Source of the DNA: Pedobacter sp. Leaf41
GTDB lineage: Bacteria; Bacteroidota; Bacteroidia; Sphingobacteriales; Sphingobacteriaceae
Length of the DNA: 64,000 nt
Assembly: GCF_001422545.1 (NCBI RefSeq)
Contig: NZ_LMLE01000001.1
Location: 658,830-722,829, forward strand
Reading direction: 5' to 3'
Shown here piece after piece: positions 9,449 to 19,600 of this stretch. Within the stretch, counting starts at the first letter, position 1, and each line of letters begins with the position of its first letter. The translations under genes were made by a program, and so were the position numbers. The notes under the pieces were generated by a model, which saw only the letters and a list, made by a program, of their open reading frames with translations, ran no database searches and was not told where the DNA came from.

Positions 9449-10780
9449 TTAAACTATTGTTCCGTACAAATCGAAATCTTCAGCTCTGTCTATTTTAACG
9501 TTTACAAAACTGCCATTTGCTGCATAACCTGTAGCAGCGTCGATTAAAACTTCATTATCCACTTCTGGTGAATCGAATTCTGTTCTTCCAACAAAGAAAT
9601 CGCCCTCCTTTTTATCAACCAAAACTTTGAAAGTATGCCCAACTTTTTCCTGGTTAATATCAAATGAAATGCCTTGTTGAATTTCCATGATCTCATCTAC
9701 ACGTTGTTGTTTAACTTCATCAGCAACATCATCAACTAGGGTGTGCGCATGAGTTTTCTCTTCATGAGAATAGGTAAAACAACCTAAACGATCAAACTTG
9801 GTTTCTTCAACCCACTGTTTCATTTCCTCAAAATCGTGTTCTGTTTCGCCCGGATACCCACAAATTAAAGTAGTTCTCATCGCAATATTAGGCACCTTAT
9901 CTCTAATTTGATTTACCAAATCAATTGTTTTCTGTTTCGTTGTACCACGACGCATTGATTTCAACATATTATCTGTAATGTGTTGAAGCGGCATATCCAG
10001 ATATTTGCAAATATTATCACGCTCATTCATGGCATCCAAAATTTCCATAGGGAAACCAGAAGGGTAGGCGTATTGTAAACGAATCCATTCAATACCAGGA
10101 ACATCAGATAAACGACGCATAAGTTCATCCAACTTTCTAACGCCATACAAATCCAAGCCGTAGTAAGTTAAATCCTGTGCAATTAGAATCAACTCTTTGG
10201 TGCCGTTTTTAGCTAGAATTTTGGCTTCGTTAACCAACTCTTCCATCGGTTTACTCATGTGTTTTCCACGCATCAGCGGAATAGCACAAAATGAACAAGG
10301 ACGGTTACAGCCTTCGGCTATTTTGAAATAGGCAAAGTGAGATGGCGTGGTCAATAAACGTTCGCCAATAAGTTCATGTTTGTAGTTTGCGCCTAACTCG
10401 TGAAGTATATTTTGTAAATCGTTGGTGCCAAAAAAAGCATCCACGTTGGTAATTTCCGATTCTAGTTCTGGTTTGTAACGTTCTGATAAACATCCTGTTA
10501 CTACCACTTTTCCAATTTTCCCTGCTTCCTTTAGTTCGCTGAACTGGAGAATGGTATCAATAGATTCTTGTTTAGCATTATCAATAAAACCGCAGGTATT
10601 GATTACTACAATATCATCTTTCCCCATCTTATCAGACTCGTGAACAACGTTTAAGTTATTGCCACGCAGCTGCCCCATCAATACTTCCGAATCGTATATA
10701 TTCTTAGAGCAACCCAAAGTAATTACATTTATTTTGGGTTGTTTAATTGCGGTTTTACTTTTTACTATTTTGGTATTCAT
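9449..10780 (-). CDS. rimO: Ribosomal protein S12 methylthiotransferase
   Basis: RimO is a radical-SAM enzyme that adds a methylthio group to the conserved Asp of ribosomal protein S12. The protein has 443 residues. The N-terminal UPF0004 domain carries Cys 24, 63 and 97, which bind the auxiliary Fe-S cluster. The radical-SAM motif is C158-x3-C162-x2-C165 in GCNRPCSFC. The C-terminal TRAM domain (from ~residue 375) contains VGHTFKVLVDKKEGDFFVGR. PLMRGKHMSKP after the radical-SAM motif fits RimO better than MiaB. It is the last gene of the minus-strand ribosomal/SRP block. Confidence 0.96.
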   Translation of the reverse strand: MNTKIVKSKTAIKQPKINVITLGCSKNIYDSEVLMGQLRGNNLNVVHESDKMGKDDIVVINTCGFIDNAKQESIDTILQFSELKEAGKIGKVVVTGCLSERYKPELESEITNVDAFFGTNDLQNILHELGANYKHELIGERLLTTPSHFAYFKIAEGCNRPCSFCAIPLMRGKHMSKPMEELVNEAKILAKNGTKELILIAQDLTYYGLDLYGVRKLDELMRRLSDVPGIEWIRLQYAYPSGFPMEILDAMNERDNICKYLDMPLQHITDNMLKSMRRGTTKQKTIDLVNQIRDKVPNIAMRTTLICGYPGETEHDFEEMKQWVEETKFDRLGCFTYSHEEKTHAHTLVDDVADEVKQQRVDEIMEIQQGISFDINQEKVGHTFKVLVDKKEGDFFVGRTEFDSPEVDNEVLIDAATGYAANGSFVNVKIDRAEDFDLYGTIV

Positions 10781-10873
10781 ATAATGTTGATGTTACCGAT
10801 TATAAATGATTCCACTGATAAAGGTGGATAACATTACAACTGATAAAAGATTTTGAGTTTTATAATTTAAGTG

Positions 10874-11276
10874 TTAAACAGAGAGTCTTTTTATTTCACA
10901 GCTGGTATTGCCAAAGTTAATTAATAAACCTGTTTTAACTTTGCTGGCTTTTAAATATGATAAAAGTTGACTTTGAAATAACTTAGGTTGAAATCCTGTA
11001 ACTGATTTTAATTCTACAATCACTTGATTTTCAACAAAAAGATCGCACCTAAATTTTCCAATATTGACATCTTGAAAGATTACATCAAATTCTTTTTCTG
11101 CTTGAAATAACAATCCAGCTTGGTTCAGTTTTATTTTTAAAGCATTTGCATAGATTTTTTCAAGAAAACCATGCCCGAGCTCATTGTGTTTTTGAAAGCA
11201 ACAACCAATTATAATCTCAGTAAGCTTATCATTCTGATTTTCAGTTGTATTTATCTGCTTAAGTATTTTTTATCAT
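10874..11276 (-). pseudogene. GxxExxY protein, 5' end frameshifted
   Basis: The intact reading frame gives the body of a GxxExxY-family protein. It has the hallmark GHGFLEKIY and the PD-(D/E)XK-like core CDLFVENQVIVELKSV, and ends in GLLINFGNTSCEIKRL. The frame is open back to about 11267, but no ATG, GTG, TTG or CTG is in frame upstream of the hallmark. An ATG at 11276-11274 reads into it only if the six-base A run at 11271-11266 (minus strand) loses one A, giving MIKILKQINTTENQND. The gene is therefore either frameshifted at a homopolymer, mis-sequenced, or read by slippage. A TTG at 11113 would omit the hallmark. Function of the family is unknown. It is an accessory insertion between ftsY and rimO. 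Confidence 0.75.
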
Positions 11277-11318
11277 CAGTGTAATCAACTAAAAATCGGT
11301 GCAATCAACCGCTTGCGT

Positions 11319-12281
11319 TTATTTAAACAAACTATTCACAAACTCTTTCTTATCAAAAAGCTGCAAATCGCCTATCTTTTCTCCTACGCCAATATATTTA
11401 ACTGGAATTTTAAACTGATCGGAAATGCCAATTACAACACCTCCTTTGGCTGTTCCATCTAATTTTGTGATGGCCAATGCGTTAACATCGGTAGCTTCGG
11501 TGAATTGTTTGCATTGCTCAAAAGCATTTTGCCCGGTTGAAGCATCTAATACAAGCAAAATTTCATGTGGCGCACCTGGAACAACCTTTTGCATCACCTG
11601 CTTAATTTTGCCCAACTCATTCATTAAGCCAACTTTATTGTGTAAACGTCCGGCAGTATCAATAATTACTACATCTTCGCCATTGGCAACAGCCGATTGT
11701 AGAGTATCAAAAGCGACAGAGGCAGGATCAGATCCCATCGGTTGGGCAACAACTCTTACACCAACACGTTCTCCCCAAAGTTTAATTTGATCTACAGCAG
11801 CAGCTCTGAAGGTATCTGCAGCACCTAAAACAACCTTAAGACCAGATTCTTTTAATTTGTGGGCCAATTTGCCAATGGTGGTTGTTTTACCAACGCCATT
11901 AACACCAACCACCATAATTACATAGGGTTTGTGATCGCCATATTCAAACTGACGGAAATCGTTGCTATTATTTTCAGAAAGCAGAAGTTGAATTTCATCT
12001 CTTAAAATGAAATTTAATTCAGACGTATTAAGGTATTTGTCTTTAGAAACGCGTTCCTCAATCCTTTTTATGATTTTTAACGTGGTGCTTACTCCAACAT
12101 CAGAAGTAACCAAAACTTCTTCGAGATTATCGAGCACTTCGTCATCAACTGTTGATTTTCCGGCAACAGCTTTGGTAATTTTATTGAAGAAACCATCTTT
12201 AGTTTTTTCTAAACCTTTATCCAAAGCTTCTTGAGCCTCTGGAGCAATTTCTTTCTTTTTGAAAAAATCAAATAAGCCCAT
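11319..12281 (-). CDS. ftsY: Signal recognition particle receptor FtsY
   Basis: FtsY is the SRP receptor GTPase that docks ribosome-SRP complexes at the inner membrane. The protein has 320 residues. It has a short N-terminal region without the long acidic A domain, as is usual in this phylum, then an N domain helical bundle (~35-110) and the G domain. GTPase motifs are GVNGVGKTTT (126-135), DTFRAAA (156-162), DTAGRL (208-213) and TKLDGTAKGG (272-281). It lies downstream of rpmB, rpmG and a DUF4295 gene, the usual Bacteroidota neighbourhood, with a possible terminator in between. Confidence 0.97.
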   Translation of the reverse strand: MGLFDFFKKKEIAPEAQEALDKGLEKTKDGFFNKITKAVAGKSTVDDEVLDNLEEVLVTSDVGVSTTLKIIKRIEERVSKDKYLNTSELNFILRDEIQLLLSENNSNDFRQFEYGDHKPYVIMVVGVNGVGKTTTIGKLAHKLKESGLKVVLGAADTFRAAAVDQIKLWGERVGVRVVAQPMGSDPASVAFDTLQSAVANGEDVVIIDTAGRLHNKVGLMNELGKIKQVMQKVVPGAPHEILLVLDASTGQNAFEQCKQFTEATDVNALAITKLDGTAKGGVVIGISDQFKIPVKYIGVGEKIGDLQLFDKKEFVNSLFK

Positions 12282-12299
12282 ATCTAAATTTGCTATAAC

Positions 12300-12335
12300 A
12301 AAAAAAGCCCTCCCGGTTAAAACGGAACGGCCTTT
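12300..12335 (-). terminator. Probable terminator between the DUF4295 gene and ftsY
   Basis: On the minus strand an imperfect stem formed by aaaggccgttccg and ccgggagggcttt (with one bulge and one mismatch) is followed by seven Ts. It would partly end the ribosomal-protein transcript before ftsY. Confidence 0.55.
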
Positions 12336-12363
12336 AATATTTTCTGATTAAAAAATATTAACC

Positions 12364-12519
12364 TTATTTAGATGCGATAGCATCTTTTACGTGGTCGTTA
12401 TGAACGATAAGTTCTTTGAATGAGTAAGCACCAGTTTTTGGTGATTTAACCATTGTGATCACTTTCGAATATTCTTTACCTGTACCTGTTTTAAGGGTTG
12501 CAACTACTTTCTTTGCCAT
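12364..12519 (-). CDS. DUF4295 family small protein
   Basis: This 51-residue basic protein begins MAKKVVATLKTGTGKEYSK and ends HVKDAIASK. Its length, Lys-rich start and position directly after rpmG match the DUF4295 family, which is found almost only in Bacteroidota in this setting. A ribosome-associated role is plausible but not shown. It shares the MAKK start with L33 and is 82 bp downstream of it. It is probably co-transcribed with rpmB and rpmG. Confidence 0.85.
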   Translation of the reverse strand: MAKKVVATLKTGTGKEYSKVITMVKSPKTGAYSFKELIVHNDHVKDAIASK

Positions 12520-12601
12520 GTTCTTATAATTTTAATGATTGAATGATAGATTGATAGAATGGGGGTTCCTCACCCTAACCTTCTACTATAAATCACCAAT
12601 C

Positions 12602-12784
12602 TTATTTAATTTCTTTGTGTACGGTTACTTTTCTCAATACCGGGTTGAATTTTTTCAATTCTAAACGCTCAGTAGTGTTTTTACGGTTTTTCGTAGAAAT
12701 ATATCTAGACATACCTGGCATGCCACTTTCTTTGTGCTCAGTACATTCTAAAATAACCTGAACTCTGTTACCTTTTTTTGCCAT
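12602..12784 (-). CDS. rpmG: 50S ribosomal protein L33
   Basis: This is a 60-residue large-subunit protein near the E site. [18 protein letters not shown] and the [20 protein letters not shown] segment are diagnostic. Only one cysteine (residue 14) is present, so the CxxC zinc ribbon is missing and this is the zinc-independent (C-minus) form. It lies 44 bp downstream of rpmB and is probably co-transcribed. Confidence 0.97.
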   Translation of the reverse strand: MAKKGNRVQVILECTEHKESGMPGMSRYISTKNRKNTTERLELKKFNPVLRKVTVHKEIK

Positions 12785-12828
12785 TTTAATATTAATTGTA
12801 AACTGTTAATCTCAACAGTTAATGTTTT

Positions 12829-13062
12829 TTACAAAAATCCTTTTTTTACGAAACGGTTAATTGCTTCGCTAATACCCACTTTATTGATGGTCTTAATCGC
12901 TGAAGTAGAAACTTTCAACGTAATCCAACGGTCTTCTTCAGGGATATAAAATTTCTGAAGTTTCAAATTAGGATAAAATTTGCGTTTGGTTTTAACGTTC
13001 GAGTGTGATACGTTATTACCTTTCATTGCCATTTTTCCTGTTAAATCACAAACTCTTGACAT
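12829..13062 (-). CDS. rpmB: 50S ribosomal protein L28
   Basis: This 77-residue large-subunit protein begins [21 protein letters not shown], the standard L28 start. It continues with [17 protein letters not shown] and ends RFVKKGFL. It is the first gene of the minus-strand block and diverges from acs, so the 217-bp gap at 13063-13279 should hold both promoters. Confidence 0.97.
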   Translation of the reverse strand: MSRVCDLTGKMAMKGNNVSHSNVKTKRKFYPNLKLQKFYIPEEDRWITLKVSTSAIKTINKVGISEAINRFVKKGFL

Positions 13063-13279
13063 GACTTGTAAATATAGTTGTTAAAATATCGTCGCTTAAT
13101 TTTTTTAAGAGTGTGCAAATATCTGAATAATAATTGTAAACAACAAGAGGGGGTGTAAATATTTTCTATATTTTTTCAATTTTCGTTGGCCATATCCATT
13201 TTGATACGATTTGAATATTTGTGCTAATAATTATTTATTTAAATTAGCCGCTAGTAATCCCAAATATATAACGAGCACC

Positions 13280-15178
13280 ATGCAAATTACATCTTTTAAA
13301 CAATACGAAGAAGATTATAAAAAAAGTATCGAAAACCCTGAACAATTTTGGGGCGAGGTTGCCCAGAACTTTCAGTGGAAAAAACCGTGGTTTAAAGTTT
13401 TATCATGGAATTTTAACGAGCCAGACATTAAATGGTTCGAGGGTGCCAAACTAAACATCACCGAAAACTGCCTGGATCGTCACTTAGAAAAGAACGGTGA
13501 TAAACCTGCTATCATTTGGGAGCCCAATAATCCTGAGGAAGAAAGTGTTACCCTAACGTATAAGATGTTGCACGAACGAGTGTGCCGTTTTGCCAATGTT
13601 TTAAAACGTAACGGAGCAAAAAAAGGCGACCGGATTTGCATTTATATGCCTATGGTTCCTGAGCTGGCAATTGCAGTGCTGGCTTGTGCCAGAATAGGAG
13701 CCGTTCACTCGGTAATTTTTGGTGGTTTCTCTGCCAAATCCATTGCCGATCGGATTAACGATTCGCAATGTAAATTGGTAATTACTGCAGATGGTGCGTA
13801 TCGCGGAAATAAACAAATTCCGTTGAAAGATGTAATTGACGATGCGCTTATCGGCTGCCCTACCGTAGAAAAATGTATTGTGCTTACGCATGTGCGTACT
13901 CCGGTTTCCATGTTGAAAGGTAGAGATGTGTGGTGGGAAGATGAAGTTAAACACGTAAATGATATCTGCGAAGCCGAAGAGATGGATGCAGAAGATATGC
14001 TGTTCATTTTGTACACTTCGGGTTCTACTGGTAAACCAAAAGGCGTGGTACATACTTGCGGCGGATACATGGTTTATGCTGGTTATACCTTCACAAATGT
14101 ATTCAATTATCAACCAGGTGAGGTTTATTTCTGTACCGCTGATATCGGTTGGATTACTGGTCACTCATACATTGTGTACGGACCACTTTCTCAAGGGGCA
14201 ACTTCTGTATTATTTGAAGGGATTCCAACCTACCCTAATGCTTCTCGGTTTTGGGATATTGTAGAAAAACATAAGGTAAATACATTATACACCGCACCAA
14301 CTGCTATACGTTCATTAATGAGCTTTGGCGAGGAACCGTTACAAGGAAAAGATTTAAGTTCTATTCGTGTGCTCGGCTCTGTAGGAGAACCTATAAACGA
14401 AGAGGCCTGGCATTGGTTTGACGAAAAAATTGGACATGGTAAAGCACCAATTGTTGATACCTGGTGGCAAACCGAAACCGGAGGAATTATGATCTCGCCT
14501 ATTGCCACAGTGACGCCAACAAAACCAAGTTACGCCACTTTGCCTCTGCCGGGTATTCAGCCTATTCTGGTAGATGAAAATGGTAAAGAAATTGAAGGCA
14601 ATGGAGTGAGTGGAAATCTTTGCATTAAATTTCCATGGCCTGGAATGTTACGTACTACCTATGGCGATCATGAACGATGCAAGCAGACCTATTTTTCTAC
14701 TTATGAGAATTTATATTTCACTGGCGATGGCTGCTTACGCGATGAGGATGGATACTATAGAATCACTGGTAGGGTTGATGATGTTTTGAATGTTTCTGGT
14801 CATAGAATTGGTACTGCGGAAGTAGAAAACGCCATTAATATGCATGCTGGTGTGGTTGAAAGTGCAGTTGTCGGCTATCCGCATGATGTAAAAGGACAAG
14901 GAATTTATGCTTTCGTAATTAATCCAGAAATGCATGGCGAAGCAGAATTGACCAAAAAAGATATTCTGCAAACGGTTACCCGAGTAATTGGTGCCATTGC
15001 TAAACCAGATAAAATCCTTTTCGTGTCCGGCTTGCCAAAAACACGTTCGGGCAAGATTATGCGAAGAATATTAAGAAAAATTGCTGAGGGTGATACCGCT
15101 AATTTAGGCGATACTTCAACTTTGTTGGATCCAGGGGTGGTAGAAGAAATTATAGCGGCTTCGAAAGCGCTGAAATAG
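13280..15178 (+). CDS. acs: Acetyl-coenzyme A synthetase (AMP-forming)
   Basis: Acs activates acetate to acetyl-CoA through acetyl-AMP. The ATG at 13280 (MQITSFKQYEEDY) gives 632 residues, close to the family norm. The ATG at 13211 would add 23 residues with no homologous look. Motifs are the phosphate loop YTSGSTGKPKGV, the adenine-binding TWWQTETGG, the hinge-region YRITGRVDDVLNVSGHR and the C-terminal KTRSGKIMRR, whose lysine is the acetylation site in known Acs proteins. A strong terminator follows. It is a single-gene unit diverging from rpmB. Confidence 0.97.
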   Translation: MQITSFKQYEEDYKKSIENPEQFWGEVAQNFQWKKPWFKVLSWNFNEPDIKWFEGAKLNITENCLDRHLEKNGDKPAIIWEPNNPEEESVTLTYKMLHERVCRFANVLKRNGAKKGDRICIYMPMVPELAIAVLACARIGAVHSVIFGGFSAKSIADRINDSQCKLVITADGAYRGNKQIPLKDVIDDALIGCPTVEKCIVLTHVRTPVSMLKGRDVWWEDEVKHVNDICEAEEMDAEDMLFILYTSGSTGKPKGVVHTCGGYMVYAGYTFTNVFNYQPGEVYFCTADIGWITGHSYIVYGPLSQGATSVLFEGIPTYPNASRFWDIVEKHKVNTLYTAPTAIRSLMSFGEEPLQGKDLSSIRVLGSVGEPINEEAWHWFDEKIGHGKAPIVDTWWQTETGGIMISPIATVTPTKPSYATLPLPGIQPILVDENGKEIEGNGVSGNLCIKFPWPGMLRTTYGDHERCKQTYFSTYENLYFTGDGCLRDEDGYYRITGRVDDVLNVSGHRIGTAEVENAINMHAGVVESAVVGYPHDVKGQGIYAFVINPEMHGEAELTKKDILQTVTRVIGAIAKPDKILFVSGLPKTRSGKIMRRILRKIAEGDTANLGDTSTLLDPGVVEEIIAASKALK

Positions 15179-15200
15179 ATAAAACATTCTCAGTAACAAA

Positions 15201-15230
15201 AAATGCCGATCATTTGATCGGCATTTTTTT
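15201..15230. terminator. Bidirectional terminator between acs and susD-like gene
   Basis: A perfect 12-bp stem, aaatgccgatca / tgatcggcattt, has a 2-base loop, runs of A on the left and seven Ts on the right. It lies between convergent genes. Confidence 0.9.
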
Positions 15231-15247
15231 GGTTTAATGAATTGTGG

Positions 15248-16612
15248 TTAATATCCTGGATTTTGAACCAGATTTTTGTTCGCATCCATTTCTATTTGAG
15301 GAATTGGAAAAACTAAATTGTTTGCATTCCAAGCAATCGACCCAATATTGGTTTGCGTTCTTTTGGCGTCGTGTAATGCAAATCCCTCGAAGGCTAGTTC
15401 CAGCTTACGTTCATTTAAAATATTTGCTAATGTTGCATTGGTTGTCGTTAATCCCGCTCGTCCTCTTACAATAGATAGATCTTGAAGAGGTGTGCGCCCA
15501 CCAATGGGTGCCGCTGGAGCCAAACGCACATTACATTCCGCTCTAATTAAGTACATCTCAGCTAACCTGATAATAGAAACATTACCATAAGGATTTGCAT
15601 ATTTTGAAGTGAACATATCTCCATCATCGTAGAAAGCATTCACCCGATCATCTGAGCCAACATAGTTAGCATCAATCCAGCTTTGGGAAATAACTGCATC
15701 TCCACGGCCGCCGTAGGTCGACGATCCATAAAACTCATTATATCCATTAAATCCGGTTAGGGTCGTAACCTGAATAGAAAATACATCTTCAGTTGTATTT
15801 AAGCCCGGGCTTGATCCCATTGTTGGGAAAGCAGCAGTGTATGACGATGTTAATGAGTAGTTTCCAGAAGTAATAACTCTGTTTGCAGCAGCGCCAGCAG
15901 CAGCGTAATTTCCCATCTGTAAATACAGTCTTGCAAGAATTCCTGCTGCAGATGACTTTGTAGCAAAAAATCCATTTGTTGCTGGTAATTTTGCCTCAGC
16001 GTCTGTTAAATCAGCAATTGCTTGCGCATAAACTGCCGCAACCGTAGCTCTTGTTACATAGCTTTCATCTGTGACTGCTGTTGTTGGCGTAAGCACTATT
16101 GGTACCCCTAAATTTGTCGCAGGAGACCCATCATTATATGCTTTTCCATATAACCTCACTAAATCAAAATAAACAGCGCCTCTTATAAATTTGGCTTCAC
16201 CTTCTACTTTATTTTTTTTCGCCGCATCAACTTTGCTTATCGCAGACAATATATTATTTGCATCGTTTATAGCTGTGTAACCCGCAGCCCAAACGTTGTT
16301 TACGAAAGTATTTGTTTTTAATAACTGCTTATTAATGGTCTGGGTGAGCTCCTCATAGGTTCCATACCACTCGATAGCATTTGTGTTCGCTAGAAAATCG
16401 GCCATCAAAAAGGCCCTCCCACCATAAAGATTTCTGCTTCCCAATTCAGAATAAGCTCCAACTAAAGCAACTTCTACATCCTTAGAAGTAAGTAAAGCTT
16501 TACTTTGCTCAATTGTATCTACAGGGGAAATTTCAAGTGCTTTTTTACAAGATGATATTACCGACAGTAACATCGATGCCATTATCAATTTATATATATA
16601 TGTCTTTTTCAT
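15248..16612 (-). CDS. SusD/RagB-family nutrient-binding lipoprotein (pair 1)
   Basis: This is an outer-membrane surface lipoprotein of 454 residues that caps its SusC partner and binds glycans or other nutrients. The lipobox is SVISSCKK, with Cys at about residue 22. Family features are the SusD-like N-terminal start (ALEISPVDTIEQSKALLT), the TPR-type helices (GEAKFIRGAVYFDLVRLYG) and the C-terminal RKLELAFEGFALHDAKR ending in NLVQNPGY. It is 17 bp downstream of its SusC. No hydrolase, sensor or sigma factor gene accompanies this pair, so the substrate cannot be inferred. Confidence 0.93.
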   Translation of the reverse strand: MKKTYIYKLIMASMLLSVISSCKKALEISPVDTIEQSKALLTSKDVEVALVGAYSELGSRNLYGGRAFLMADFLANTNAIEWYGTYEELTQTINKQLLKTNTFVNNVWAAGYTAINDANNILSAISKVDAAKKNKVEGEAKFIRGAVYFDLVRLYGKAYNDGSPATNLGVPIVLTPTTAVTDESYVTRATVAAVYAQAIADLTDAEAKLPATNGFFATKSSAAGILARLYLQMGNYAAAGAAANRVITSGNYSLTSSYTAAFPTMGSSPGLNTTEDVFSIQVTTLTGFNGYNEFYGSSTYGGRGDAVISQSWIDANYVGSDDRVNAFYDDGDMFTSKYANPYGNVSIIRLAEMYLIRAECNVRLAPAAPIGGRTPLQDLSIVRGRAGLTTTNATLANILNERKLELAFEGFALHDAKRTQTNIGSIAWNANNLVFPIPQIEMDANKNLVQNPGY

Positions 16613-16629
16613 GTCTATTCGTCGTTTAA

Positions 16630-19600
16630 TTATAAGCCAATATTGATACCGAATGAAATTACGCGAGGCTGAGGTGCAGAATAGAAATCGACACCCTGGT
16701 TGATGTTGGTTGATTGATAATCAGCATTTACCTCTGGATCCCAACCCTTGAAGCCTGTTATAGTTGCCAAGTTTTGTGCAGTAGCATATAATCTTAACTT
16801 ACTTAATTTGATTTTAGTCAGTACTGAAGTTGAAAAAGTGTAACCCAGCGTTAAGGTTTTTAAACGGATAAAATTACCACTTGAAATATATCTGGTTGAA
16901 TTTCCAACACCATTCCCATAAAATAATCGTGGTTCCGGAACGGAAGTAAGATCCCCAGGTTTATCCCAATAATCTGATTGATCTGCTGTTTGATTATCGT
17001 AGCCGTTTGATGCGTTTGCACTCATATATTGACCGCCTGCATTAAAAATTTTATTTCCAGCTACCCCCTGAAAAAATACTCCTAAATCAAAGTTTTTATA
17101 AGAAAATGTATTATTGATACCAAAAGTATATTTAGGATTTGGATTTCCAGCAAAAATACGTTGAGCTTCATTGATATCTGTTGTAGTTTCTTTGTTTAAA
17201 TTACCAGAAGCATCGGTGGTGTTTTTATAATACAAAGCATCACCATTAGATGGATCAACTCCTGCATATTCTGGCAAGTAAAAAACACCAATTGGTTGTC
17301 CTGCAATTGCAGCATTAATCTCGTTACTGTTCAAAACCTGACCACCTAAATCAGTAATTTTATTGTTGTTAATTGCAGCTGTTATCGCGGTCGACCATTT
17401 AAAGGCACCGACAAAGTTTTCTGAGTTAATTCCAAGTTCGAAGCCAGTATTTTTTAACTTACCTAAATTTTGTGTCTTTGTAGAAAAACCAGTTGTTTGC
17501 GGAATTGGTACATCCAACAATAAATCGGTTGTGTTTTTCTGATAGAAATCAAATGTTCCAGTAATCCTGTTTTTTAGTATACCAAAATCTAATCCAATAT
17601 CAAGTTGTTTAGTTTTTTCCCATGTTAAATCAGGATTGGCAATTCTCGTTGGAATTTGTCCCGCAACTCCGCCATAAGCACCGGTTCCGCTGAATAAACC
17701 ACGAGCAGAATAGTTTCCTATTTCTGCGTTACCGGTCAAACCGTAGCTCGCTCTTAGTTTTAATAAGCTAATCGTTTCGCTACTTTTTAAGAAATCCTCC
17801 TCTGATGCAATCCAGGCTACTGATCCAGCAGGGAAGTAGCCATATCTATTATTTTCTCCAAATCTAGATGATCCGTCGGCTCTTACACTAAAACCCACCA
17901 AGTAACGATCGTTGTATTTGTAATTTGCTCTAAAAAAATAAGACAAAAAGCTAAAGGCACTTTCATTACTTGTTGCTATTACCTTAGTAGCAGCTGATCC
18001 TAATTTGATGTATGCATCACTCGGAAAATCTTGACCTTCTAGTGTGCTGTATTTCGAAGTGGATTTTTGATAGCTTGTTCCTAAAATGGCATCAAATGCA
18101 CTTTTACCGAAGGTGGTATTATAGCTAAAAAAGTTGTTTGTATTCGCATTGATAACGAATGTTGAGATGTTTTGTCCATCCCCATTAGCTGTTCCAGTAT
18201 TTCTAAAAGTTAAGGAACCATAATAGCTCTCTTCGTTTTGGTTCAAGTTATCAATCGAGAAATCTGTGCTGAATTTTAAGCCTTTCGCAATGTTAACATT
18301 TGCAAATGCTTTGCCGATTGTGCGGTAAACAGTTGCTTTATATGCCGCATTTTCAATTCCGATAAAAGGGTTATAATAAACAGGGTAGTTCGAAGCAGCA
18401 CCTGGTAAAGTCCCGCTAATTAACCCTGATCTTGGATCAATGAAAGGCGTAATTGGCGATAGGGCTACTGATTGTAAAGGGCTAGAGAACGCGTTATCAT
18501 TTGATAACCGATTATTTATGCTGTTCGAAAAATTCAAATTCACACCAACCTCTAAAAAATCTGTAACCTTATTGGTTAGGTTTAATCTTCCGCTATAGCG
18601 CTTGTAGCTATTACCAACAATGATACCTTGCTGATCCAATGCTTGGCCGCCTATATAAAACTTAGTTTTTTCGTTACCTCCGGTTAAGTTTAAATCATAC
18701 TGTTGCGTAACGGGATTCTTTTGGAATGATTCTCGTTCCCAATTTGTGTTTACCTTATAAGTCTGATAGTCGGTATTTCCGGCTGAATAGCGGGTTAGCC
18801 TTCCCTCAACAATTGATGTATAGTCATCAAGCGCCTCTTGTAGCGTGGCATAATCTCCATTAAGAAAATCCTGATTTGCAGCACCAGCGCCTGCTCTTCT
18901 TAAAATCTGAACATATTGTTCAGCATTCATAAATTCTCTATGATTAGATGGTGTACTAATTCCACCCAAAGCATTAAATTGAATAAGCGTTTTACCAACT
19001 TTACCTTGTTTGGTTGTGATTATTACCACACCATTCGATGCTCTTGCTCCATAAATTGCAGAAGCTGATGCATCTTTCAAAACCTCTATAGATTCAATAT
19101 CATTCGTATTTAAATCGGCCAATGCACTTGTCGGAGCCGTTGTGCTTGAGAAATCTCCCGAAGTTATCGGGATTCCATCCACAATATAAAGTGGTTCACT
19201 ACCAGCGGTAACAGATGCTGCTCCGCGAACCCTAACGGTAATTCCTTGCCCAAGCTTTCCATTTTGAGCTGATATCTGTACACCAGCTGCTTTGCCTTGT
19301 AGTGCTTGTTCGAAGCTGGTAACTGGAAGGTTCTCCAAATCTTTTGACTTAACTGAAGCTACCGACCCCGTCACATCACGTTTATTCTGCGTACCGTAAC
19401 CCACTACCACCACCTCAGATAAGGTGGTATTGTCTTCGTCTAAACTGGCATTGACTGTGGTGCCTGTTATAGCTATTTCCTTGGTTTTAAACCCGATAAA
19501 AGTGAAAACCAACGATTTTGCATTTGCTGGTACGCTTAGTTTGTATGAACCAGTTGCATCGGTTTGAGTACCATTTGAAGCGGCGCCATTTACGTACACA

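Noticed and set aside
12540..12600. Possible heptamer repeats after the DUF4295 gene (gattgaa/tgataga words)
   Set aside because: The seven-base step breaks after two or three units, so it is not distinguishable from AT-rich chance.
13601..14164. Long minus-strand open frames inside acs (also 13705-14070)
   Set aside because: They are antisense shadows of a well-conserved acs gene and their translations show no domain.
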